This document shows positions 53,048 to 62,003 of a stretch of 64,000 nucleotides of DNA, piece after piece. Within the stretch, counting starts at the first letter, position 1, and each line of letters begins with the position of its first letter. The stretch is from contig NW_005179016.1 in the NCBI RefSeq assembly GCF_000350225.1, forward strand, positions 55,083-119,082, in the 5' to 3' direction. The translations under genes and the position numbers were made by a program. The notes beneath the pieces are model-generated. The model was not told the DNA's origin, did not search any database, and saw only the letters and a program-made list of their open reading frames with translations. The DNA comes from Chondrus crispus. Lineage: Eukaryota > Rhodophyta > Florideophyceae > Gigartinales > Gigartinaceae.

Positions 53048-53617
53048 TTACTTCTGGATAGTGCGCAGCTTGCGGAGGGCCCGGTGATGGATAGTGCCGG
53101 CGTAATGCTGGTCTGCGTCGTGTGCATTAGCAAAGCGCTTGACACAAACCTTGCAGGGTAATTTTTCGCGTGGGTATGATGCTGCAGAAACTACCCGCTG
53201 ATGAGGTTGACCAGCTTCGTGGACTCGACGTTGACGATAACTCGTAAAGGTGCGAGAGCAAGGGCGGCAGAGGTATTGTGTAGGGCGGCGGCGTGGGGGA
53301 TTTGCTCTACGTCGTGCACGCTGAGTAGCTACGCGGTAGATGGTAAGTGCGCAGCCCTCGTCGAAGTCGAAAGACGGCGCAGTGGCGGTAGAAGTTTCCT
53401 CGTCCGACTCTTCTACTGCCTCTATATCGACGAGGCGGGGGGCCGTAACAGCGTAGAATGCGAGTCGTAACGGTCGATTAGAACCGGCGATACGGGCGGA
53501 GTGGTTTTGCCGCTGGGGGGCGTTCCGGAGATGTACGCAATTGGCGGTGGGGAAGCGGATGCGGACGGACGGACACGGAGCGTCGAGCTTGAGTGCGTAG
53601 ACGGAGTACCGCGACAC
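53048..53617 (-). CDS. Two-zinc-finger protein inside the copia leader
   Basis: The frame has two fingers of the C-x2-C-x12-H-x5-H type, at about residues 118-139 and 157-178, the spacing of matrin/U1-C/JAZ zinc fingers that bind double-stranded RNA or DNA-RNA. An acidic patch (D-I-E-A-V-E-E-S-D-E-E) and an Arg/Pro-rich linker precede them. The frame contains no ATG; it is open upstream to before 53720. A second frame with ATG 53716-53718 overlaps its start, so a shift or splice would be needed to begin translation. GC content is much higher than in gag or the LTR. It is on the same strand as gag. Origin as a captured host gene or a separate insertion is open. Confidence 0.55.
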   Translation of the reverse strand: MSRYSVYALKLDAPCPSVRIRFPTANCVHLRNAPQRQNHSARIAGSNRPLRLAFYAVTAPRLVDIEAVEESDEETSTATAPSFDFDEGCALTIYRVATQRARRRANPPRRRPTQYLCRPCSRTFTSYRQRRVHEAGQPHQRVVSAASYPREKLPCKVCVKRFANAHDADQHYAGTIHHRALRKLRTIQK

Positions 53618-53990
53618 GGCGTTGGCGATGCGGTGGCGGTAGCGAGGGTGGCGGCGGCGGCGATGCTGCGTTCTCGAATTACGTCGGGGTGATTGGTAGG
53701 GCGCTTTACTCGTCCCATTAAAAACTGCCCTAATGCGTCAGGCGTACAGTATTTTGTACAGTACGCCGAAATGTGTAACGTCCGCTGTAAAATTAGACAG
53801 TAGTTATTTCAGTGAACGTTAGGGACAAAGTTGCTTCTTGAAAATTTTTCTTGATATCCAATTCGACTGACTGAATAGGGCGGCCTTATTCCGGATGCGT
53901 AAACAAGTTGATTCGACGGTCGGTTAAGGCCGGTCTTATTCTAGGGACGGGGCAGGACCAAGCGGGGCGGCGGTCCAGTAAACTTATAAG

Positions 53991-54460
53991 TGTCGGGAGA
54001 CCGACCGAAAGGGGCGGTCCGGAGGGGATTTTGGTGAAGAGTAAAAGGGTAGTAAATAGGGTTACCTTAAAGGGAAGGGGAGGAGCGGCAGGCTATTGCC
54101 TCAGAACCGCTACAGAGAGTGAACACGGTCAGGGGACGGGGTTGTTGGGTTGATGGTTCAGGTGATCGAATATGCTGAGGTCGAAGACGAGTAGCGTCTT
54201 CGACCAGGCTTTATAGTCCTATTGACTCTACAACAAAAGTAGGCGCACTACCATAAAAGGGAAGTTGCACCACCCACGAAATGTGTCTAAACGGTTACAC
54301 CCTAAAACAGGTAGAATTGTAGGTGGCACGTAGAATTGTAGGTGGCACGTCCTTAAGGGACTGTATCGTTGATAGCTAAATGTAGCCTCCATAATCCCTG
54401 AATTGATATTGATAACATAGAACCGTGATATCTACTGTAGTCTAGTCAATAGAGCCAAAC
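53991..54460 (-). repeat. 5' LTR of the copia element
   Basis: 470 bp, identical by eye to 38055-38524 over about 455 bp. The outer end differs: AGAGCCAAAC here against AAGTCCAACA in the other copy, so the expected terminal TGTTGG is lost. Confidence 0.85.
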
Positions 54461-54715
54461 CGCGAGTGATGATGAAATGCGCAAAAACAAATAAAAATAA
54501 TAGTATCTGTCAGTAGATGCGCACGTACAGTAGAAAACCAGTTTGCGCGCACCAAATTCATATCTACACAGTAAAATCGTAGTTCACTAGGAAATGCACA
54601 GTACAGTACCTTTACCGCATTTATTGATTAAAATCAAAGAGAACACAATACATTACCCGTACAGTACTCTAAAACAAACCACGTAAATCGAAGGAGATGC
54701 GCACGTAACACCTCC

Positions 54716-55954
54716 CTACTCCGTGTCACTGTCATCAAACAGTGCACGACGCGTGCCGCTACACATGCGAACGCGGCGATTTTCTGTGTTTTCAACGTGT
54801 ACAAGGCGCCTCTTTCGCATCTGACTGGTTGATATGGCCCGTAGGCGATTACGTACAGCAGTGCTGTGCTGCCCGTCCTCGAAGCGGAGAGGGCGGGCCC
54901 TGACACTCAGATTGGTCAACGCCAGGCACGCTTTGAACACGTGCTGGTACAATCCCTCTCCCCAGCGCCACTTATGAGAAAGTACAGTCCATAAACTGCA
55001 CATTCTTCCAAAGTAGTTTTCTACTATGACACGATCAGAAGAGACCTCGCGATTGTAGTCCACGTCGTCCAATGACAGCGTTGAACGTGCCGGGGTTCGC
55101 ACCGGGTAAACCACACGTAGATCTTCGGCTGCACCTTGATATCCCGCCAGTATGGCCCAGTAGTCATCCATAAATTCGCTCAATCGTCCCTCATCCGTAA
55201 ACCGCAAATCACGTACCCCCTTTTTAGATGCCTCTTTATGGAAGGGTCTATTACGACGAAATATCTCCAGATCCGACACGGAGCCCGGATAATGCTCTGT
55301 GCACCCAATAGCAAGCCCAGTAGGCAGTACTGAAACTTCCACTTTGTACCCATACAGCTTATGCTTACCGGAGAAGTATCGCTTCCCTTCTGATATATTT
55401 CCACTTGGACGATTGCTCTGCTGAAAAGTGACGTCGACAGCATATCTCGCGTATTCAAAATTCGAAAACACCCGGTCCTCCAGACGACACTTGGCCATTG
55501 TCCATTTTTCCTCGACGCGTGCCACACATATATCATACATGTATTCTTATATCATACGTAGAAATCCAGTTATTAAACGTTCGAAAGTAGAACATTTAAC
55601 AGAAAATAGACGAGCTGTAAAGTTCCATTGCTGACCATGCTTGAGTACAGTAAGTGTCATGAAGAGAACATCCTGGGCCTTGTACTGTGTTCTTTTACCT
55701 CTGCCAACATTCCAATTCTTTGACACGTAGTCTTCAATCATAACCCATAGTTCGAAGAATTGAGAGGAATCAAAATTACATATTGCCTTAATAGATTGAG
55801 AACCTCCGTCATTATAAAACGTGTCATAAATTGGACAATTGGAGTCGTTCTCATCATCGCTGGCGACCACGTCGTCATCAATGTGATCGACGATCTCATT
55901 GACGTGTCGGTTAGTGATGTCCGAAAGAGCCTGAACAGCGCGGGAGGGATTCAT
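54716..55954 (-). pseudogene. PIF/Harbinger transposase (DDE_4 type) with one in-frame stop
   Basis: ATG at 55952-55954. The first 135 codons (acidic head, then a helical DNA-binding-like part) end at TAA 55547-55549. Two codons later the same frame continues from ATG 55538-55540 for 274 residues to TAG 54716-54718. The second part has the DDE triad: D in V-D-V-T-F, D in P-G-S-V-S-D, and E in V-I-V-E-N-Y-F-G-R-M. Conserved G-K-H-K-L-Y-G-Y-K surrounds the first. A single nonsense change splits an otherwise clean gene; a very short intron is a less likely reading. I could not find terminal inverted repeats. The Myb-like partner is at 50144-50686. Confidence 0.82.
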
Positions 55955-58638
55955 TTTTGAAATAGCAAATAGAGTGGGAGAAATGAGGAGCAGCTGCAAG
56001 AAGTGGTTTTTCTATATCAACTGCGCAGTTGTTCCATTTTATAGTGTTTAGTTTGATTAGACTGAAACTGCGAGGCATATCTCACAAAAAGGCGGGCTTT
56101 CCCGTTTTTGAAAGTTGACTCGCACTTGTAGATATGATGCACAACTTATGCTATAATCTGCGTTGCTGTATTATTTGCACACTTAGTTTACTTTTCTACT
56201 GATATTCCCCAAACTCAAAGTGCTTTCACGCAACTGCAATACTTGAGGTACTGTACGTAGTTACCTTAATAAGTCTAACAACACCCCCTGCCTTGTCCTT
56301 GCCCTCTCGTACAGCCATACATAACTTGTACTACAGTACACAGAACTGTACCAACGAGTTCCAATTAAAAAATATTCATCCTTATGAATTAATAATAATA
56401 TTGCGTGAGTCAATCATTATACGCGCCAGAAGGCTTGCATCGCCTGTTTAAATTTCTATATTCCTCTTTTTTTTCTAAATATTGGAGTGCAGTGCAGTAA
56501 AATCAGCAGTTCCCTCTAAGACTGCGTTCTTGGAGCCACATTCTCAAGTGGCATCCAGCCAAAACTTGAAAGTGAAATTTGAGGAATTACGTGCTTTCCT
56601 TATATTTTTGGCCACAGGACAGGTTAGATTAATATCACTGTCCAGGAAACAGAACACTCCTTGTGCTCATCACCTGCAAAGGCTCCTTCCAATTATTTCT
56701 GGCGTCAATCGTTCCTCCATTGCAGTACTGCTTTCCATTCCCTGCACTTGCTTTGCAGAGTCTCCCTAACGTTCCGCTTACCCTTCACTGAACTGCGTCT
56801 ACGCAAACAGATGTATGAGCTGCAGCAATCTTTTTTTTTTCTACTGCATGGAACGTATCATTGGCGCAGTGCACGCATAGATATCTCTTGAGGTCAAGTT
56901 CGCTTCGCGCAATATAGTCTCGCCGCGGCCAGGCCCATTTGCAACTCACAAGAGGTCATCAAAGAAAAGAACGTGCATCCCGAAGCAAACGTTCAATTTA
57001 CGGGTATCTTTGACAAAAAGAAATCTATTGCTTCTCGCTTCGCTCTTCGGTAAAGTAGTACTTTAGCTCGTGAGAGCAACAGGCTGCAACTGCTTCAGTC
57101 GTTACAAAAACACATGAAATCACTGCCCGGAAGTACCCAGTACTCATTTGGATATCCAAATGCGCTTTCCTGACTTCCTTCGCTCGAAAATGTTCACAGT
57201 AGTGATTGGCTCGGCAGTGTCACTGGATACCTGGAGAGGGAGAAATGATACCGAGGCACTAAGTATGATATCAGTATCCAGATGGACCAATCCTGGCGAA
57301 CACGTCTTCTCATGTTTTCAGATTTGAATGACCCATGTGTTTCCAACGTGCACACATCATATCTTTACATCTTGTCCACGGGTACAGAATGCACCTGCAG
57401 CTGCGATGTTGTACAACTCGTTCGTCTTCGAAACCGATTTCATGCATGACAATGATGGCAGATGAAGGTTTGCTTAATGTTGGCCTACGAAAACCGCGGC
57501 GAAAATGAGCGTAGATGTTGTGAAGCAACTATCGGCCAGATGCTGACAACAAGCATCATAAAAATGTGTCTGAGCCCTTAATGGCCAGAATTTGGGAGGG
57601 CGTATGTTCCGTATGGTAAACACTGGAATCCGCGATGCCGCAAGGAGTCTCGTTACCAGACGGTATGGAATATTGTGCGGAAGAAAGGGCATACTGTAGA
57701 CCGGAGCATGTCCGGGAAGGTTAGTCGGTTTGCTCCTACTGTACTGCGAATATTTGTCATTTCTGGATGCACTTTGCAGCGCGCCTTCCAAGAGACATCC
57801 CTGTTTGTACAGTTGAAAACCGGTGCGCGGCACTGTTCACAACCCGCTGCGCGACACTGCTCGCAACCCAGTGCGCGACACTGTTCACTTCTCCTTCATG
57901 GATGTACAATCGAACCACCCGTCACTACGTGCACTGAACCCACGGGTATTGTGCAGTATCTGACGAGGGCTTGGGGATACGGCACATTTAGTGGCCCATT
58001 GCATGCGCATCTGAAGCGCCGTTTTGGAAGGTTGCGCGGTGTACGTGACTCTGTCGCCTTTAAAGAAACCTGCGATATGGAATATTGAGGGAAATCGCCT
58101 GCAAGACTGCACCATTAACAAAAATGAGGGGGGAGGGTGGTGCAGGGACCGCAGTATATGGAACAAAAGCACTTATTGGGTTTTCGTTTGGTACTGGGTG
58201 ATTTGTAGATAGCTGTTCATGTTAGACCCTGTTCTGCGGTAACGAACGAACAGGGGCTTTTACAAAGATATTGAAAGTTACATCTCGAGCCCACCGCTCC
58301 TGATGATATGAGACTGCAGTCGTTCCTTTCCCCCTTGCACAACGTCCCAAGACTGAGAGCCGATGCTGAACCTCAGAAAGAGGAATGCACATACTTTCGA
58401 AGGAATCACAAAAATATTTGCATTTATCAATCTCTCTACTGGCCAATCTTAAGCTAGGGCTACGTGACCACGTGTTAAACGAGTACGCGTGTGTATCGTG
58501 GCGATCCCGGCGCCGACCGCCGTCACGGTCTCCTTGGTCCCCGATCAGCACTACCGCTGCTTTTCGGTCCCCACAACTCCTCCAACAAATTCCACCACAT
58601 CAGTCGGAGCTTCCCCTTGCAGCCTCACACGAACCACA
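55955..58638. other. Intergenic region between the Harbinger transposase and eL42
   Basis: 2.7 kb, mostly AT-rich to 57300, then mixed. No protein family, RNA gene or element end recognised. Three tandem units of about 24 bp with GTGCGCGACACTG lie at 57820-57888. The last 200 bp should hold the promoter and 5' UTR of eL42; the stretch before the ATG is CA- and TCC-rich. Confidence 0.55.
57820..57888. repeat. Short tandem repeat, about 24 bp unit
   Basis: Three units of the form GTGCGCGACACTGTTCACAA with small differences. Confidence 0.7.
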
Positions 58639-59329
58639 ATGGTAAGTTGCACTTTTGCGGAGACCATTTACCTCAACGGCATCATGACAGCCGCAATTTT
58701 CTGTCAACTCGCTTCGACGCCTCTATCAGTGCACTCAGAGCGCTGAAGGATTCTATTCATTTCGATACCGTTGCGGCAGCGCGATGAACAATCTGTTCAT
58801 GAATGACTAACCTGGATGATTGCGCTACGTTCTGGCTTCTGCTTCGATGAATTTACCGGATTCTGCTTGGTCACCATCCCGTGTAGGTTGTCGTCCCCAA
58901 ATCTCGAAAGACCCTTTGCATCTCCAAGGAGTGCAAGAAGCATCAGCTTCACAAGGTCACCCAGTACAAGAAGGGAAAAGATTCTTTGTACGCCCAGGGA
59001 AAGCGGCGTTACGACGCTAAGCAGGCTGGATTTGGCGGGCAGACAAAACCAGTCTTCCACAAAAGTACGTATATTGAACACTTTGTGACGTAGGCGACCG
59101 TTCTTACTGCAACGGCGAAACTCTTTGTAGAGTCCTGACCTCATTTTCCCTCTTGCTACATTTTATTTGTCTGCGGATCCTGTGGTGTGCAGAGGCTAAG
59201 ACGACGAAGAAGATTGTCCTTCGTCTCGAGTGCACTGCATGTGGTTTCAAGCAACAACGCGTGTTGAAGCGATGCAAGCACTTCGAGCTTGGTGATCAGA
59301 AGAAGACCAAGGGAGCTGCCACATATTAG
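58639..59329 (+). CDS. RPL44: Ribosomal protein eL42 (RPL44/RPL36A), three exons
   Basis: Exon 1 is only the ATG (58639-58641), followed by intron GTAAGT to TAG (58642-58886). Exon 2 is 58887-59064 and exon 3 is 59193-59329, separated by a phase 1 intron GTACGT to CAG (59065-59192). The spliced frame is 318 bases, 105 residues, the family length. Diagnostic stretches are [21 protein letters not shown] and [10 protein letters not shown], with four Cys of the zinc ribbon (two in exon 2, two plus one extra in exon 3). eL42 is a large-subunit protein near the E site; the Pro of T-K-P is the residue where changes confer cycloheximide resistance in yeasts, and it is the usual Pro here. The gene is convergent with CSN3. 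Confidence 0.95.
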
Positions 59330-59682
59330 CTGCGGTTCGGGACATGTTTGAATGCTCGTTTTAGGGTGTGCTTCTTGTAAATGATGTCCTCCTCTTCTTT
59401 CGCGATAGCGAGCTAGAAGCTGAAGCAGCTAAGTTTACCATCGCTGCGTGCGCTGTATGTAGTTTGGGCGATGGGAGTACCATGTTGCAGCATAATGAGA
59501 CACTGTAGTTGCACTGCTAGGCTATCAAAGCCCAGATCAGATCATCGGAACTGGGCGAAAACTCATGAGATGCACATACATAATCGTTCGAGTCGGTATC
59601 GTACGTTTAGTCGAAACCCCCAATATCCCATGTTAGATGAACTGATCTGCTGCCTCACTTAGGTCATGAACTAAGACTATGT
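59330..59682. other. Short spacer between convergent eL42 and CSN3
   Basis: 353 bp that must hold both 3' ends. No coding or repeat signal seen. Confidence 0.6.
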
Positions 59683-61146
59683 TTATCGCACAAACTCTGC
59701 ATCAAACGCAACGTGTCGAGGGTTTCCCCCCGGGAATGGCGACCCACCGGTGTTCGTGCGTCTTCCGCGATTTGAGGGCCACTCCAGTATAAAGCTGGGG
59801 TCCGCCTCCATACTCTCCCGGAAGGCTTCGGTTCTCTGTACAATGTTCACGCAGTTGTCCATATGACTACTTGACAACTCACTGGCGATGCGCTCCTCGT
59901 TTGCAGTATCGTTTTCCAAAAACCTGACGATTCCTGTTTGCTCGTTGATGGAGGCATTAATTCTACCACTGCGAAGCAACTCGATAATTGTTGCATGTGC
60001 TTCGTCTTCATCGGCTAGACCGGCACGGCAGGCTACATCTGCCATGGTCATGGTTGTAAAATATTTTGTAAGTTGAACGAGTATTTCTTTCGAAAGTGAA
60101 CTCATTACCTGTTTCACAAAGCCAAGGATGCCTTGCTTATCGAAACAATCCCAATTAGACTCGAACACTTGCCGCATTTGAGTCATGTCCTTCTTTTCGT
60201 AGGCAGAGGCTAACTCCATCGCCTCGGTGACCTCTTTCCGTAGCCTTTGAGGTTGATAAGAACTAAATTTCAGATTGGGTGGCGCAACAGCCGTTACGAG
60301 CAGATGAAGCAACACGAAGAGCTTGAATGTCGAGACGGCGACTTCGTGAAAAGGACCAGGGTTTGGTGCTGGAACTGTCAGCGCCAGTCTGCAACATTGC
60401 AGAGCAGCTCTGTAGTCTTTGACGCCGATAAAAATCATAGCTGAGTAATGTTGAGTGAGATGAACGTCTGTTCCTGCGAGGGCCGTATTGTCGACGTCGA
60501 CTCTTAGTCTTCGGTGGCTTCGAATCCAGGACGCGGCGAGTTTGTAACACTTGGCCTCGAGGCATACTGCTAGGAAATCTGCATGAGTTGGAACTAAATA
60601 GTCCGGCGCCGGGGCTAACTTCTCAGCCGACTCGCGAAGTGGACTGATAAGTGACAGAGCGAGTTGGATATCGTGCGTCTCAATTGCGAGCCTAGCAGCG
60701 TGCCGGCTAATGCCGACCCATCGCTGTGGGACAGCTGCAGCCCATTCACGGCGGGTATTCGAGACGACTTGTCGATACTCCGCGATAAGATCTCCGCGTA
60801 GAGGTGAGTCTGATTCGATGGCAGCGAGGCTTGCGTGGAGCAAAGATATGTAAGCGAGGAAGTCTTCGGAGTGGTGGAGTTGATCCCGGGCTGCTTGGAG
60901 ATTGCTGATGTCTGCGTTGTTAATGGTCACAAAAGTGTCTTGGTGAATGGAGCGGGCGGTGAGACAGGCGGCTCGAAAGTCAGTAGTGTTCTTGAATGTG
61001 TGTTGTCTCAGTGCAGCAACGGCTTCGCTGAAAGACAAGATGCGGGTTGGAGGGGCGTTGTTTGGGGGATAGTCGCCCAACGCGGAGGGACCGCCGCCTT
61101 CTCGAATCGCAGTGGCTATTGCCGCCATGGCCATATCGGGGTCCAT
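59683..61146 (-). CDS. CSN3: COP9 signalosome subunit 3
   Basis: 487 residues in one exon from ATG 61144-61146, the first ATG of a frame that is open upstream only through non-ATG codons. The protein is almost all helical repeats, with A-L-Q-C-C-R-L-A-L-T-V-P and a following helix-rich segment like the CSN3 family, and a PCI winged-helix domain at about residues 340-420 (M-T-M-A-D-V-A and I-N-A-S-I-N-E-Q-T-G-I-V-R-F). Length is slightly above the usual 420-430. CSN3 is a scaffold subunit of the COP9 signalosome, which removes NEDD8 from cullin-RING ligases. The PCI domain is also found in proteasome lid and eIF3 subunits, but the N-terminal repeats and the conserved core match CSN3 best. The far C-terminus is Gly/Arg rich. 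Confidence 0.87.
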   Translation of the reverse strand: MDPDMAMAAIATAIREGGGPSALGDYPPNNAPPTRILSFSEAVAALRQHTFKNTTDFRAACLTARSIHQDTFVTINNADISNLQAARDQLHHSEDFLAYISLLHASLAAIESDSPLRGDLIAEYRQVVSNTRREWAAAVPQRWVGISRHAARLAIETHDIQLALSLISPLRESAEKLAPAPDYLVPTHADFLAVCLEAKCYKLAASWIRSHRRLRVDVDNTALAGTDVHLTQHYSAMIFIGVKDYRAALQCCRLALTVPAPNPGPFHEVAVSTFKLFVLLHLLVTAVAPPNLKFSSYQPQRLRKEVTEAMELASAYEKKDMTQMRQVFESNWDCFDKQGILGFVKQVMSSLSKEILVQLTKYFTTMTMADVACRAGLADEDEAHATIIELLRSGRINASINEQTGIVRFLENDTANEERIASELSSSHMDNCVNIVQRTEAFRESMEADPSFILEWPSNRGRRTNTGGSPFPGGNPRHVAFDAEFVR

Positions 61147-62003
61147 TGCGCCTTTTTGAGAGAGCGGGGCAGTGAGATGGGCGTTGAATGACTGATAGAG
61201 GAGGCGGCCTCGCTCAAGAGAGTATGAACATGCCCTGACAGAATAGCTCACGCTTGCGATGATGGCTGGTCGCAATTCCAGAGGCCGTGTTTTGAAAGCG
61301 TTACGCCCGTATTAGCGGAAAGTGGAATGGAGAAGATGAGACTAGAAAGGTGAGGAAAGACGAAAATGTTTGAGATCTAAATTGCCAGTCACCTCAGTCG
61401 TTGATGTTCATGCGCGGAGGAGATGACTGGGGCGATCGACGAAATTGGAGCCTATTCGCCTCCAGAATTGAACTCGGGCGCGAAAGGAGGAGAGCTTTCT
61501 GTAAAGATATATCTATGCTTACAGTATGATACAAGTGGAACGCGTGTAGACGTGTACAGCGTCTAGTTTTTAGAAGTTGCGGGGGTTTGTTCTAGAAAAT
61601 TATGAAAAGTAAGGAGCAATTCAAAATTCACCTCTGCTGCTTCTGTGGATGTGAGCATGTGGTACAGTAGTGCTGATCATAGCTGTACAACAGGCACGAG
61701 ACAATCAATTTGAGTGGGTTACCACGGCCTCCTCCTGATGCAGCCATAGACCCCAACTTGAATTGCTCCCTCCCTACCCAACTACGCACACTCACACCCC
61801 TTTACAGACCGAGACATCACGGACCCGCCGCTCCTTAGGGTTCATTCCTAACTTCCGCAACGCATTTCCAGCCTGTGCTCATATATCGGGATTGCAATCA
61901 AGTCATCAAACTACGGCGCGTCGTGCGAGACTGCGGAGCCGTGTCCCATTTCGGCAGGCGTTCAAACCGAACTCATTCGTGAGAGTCTCATTTTTGCTCT
62001 GCC
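61147..62003. promoter_or_regulatory. Divergent promoter region of CSN3 and SEC63
   Basis: The two genes start 857 bp apart on opposite strands, so the region must contain both promoters and 5' UTRs. No clear TATA pair is visible; the sequence just before SEC63 is pyrimidine-rich (61745-61810). Confidence 0.6.

Larger units (their letters stand above)
52582..53990 (-). other. Unusually long copia leader with zinc-finger ORF and minisatellite
   Basis: 1.4 kb lie between the 5' LTR and gag. The part near the LTR (53700-53990) is AT-rich. A GC-rich block (53048-53718) holds a zinc-finger frame, and a 26 bp tandem repeat is at 52799-52893. I found no convincing primer binding site next to the LTR. 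Confidence 0.6.
38055..54460 (-). mobile_element. Ty1/copia retrotransposon, interrupted and partly replaced
   Basis: The ends are two 470 bp LTRs (38055-38524 and 53991-54460), identical by eye except for about the last ten bases. On the minus strand the order is LTR, long leader, gag, protease, [foreign segment], integrase C-terminus, RT, [chromovirus E3], RT, RNase H, LTR, which is the copia order. No 5 bp target duplication could be found. Coding parts carry shifts and stops. The integrase zinc and catalytic core are missing where 49200-50690 now stands. Confidence 0.8.
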
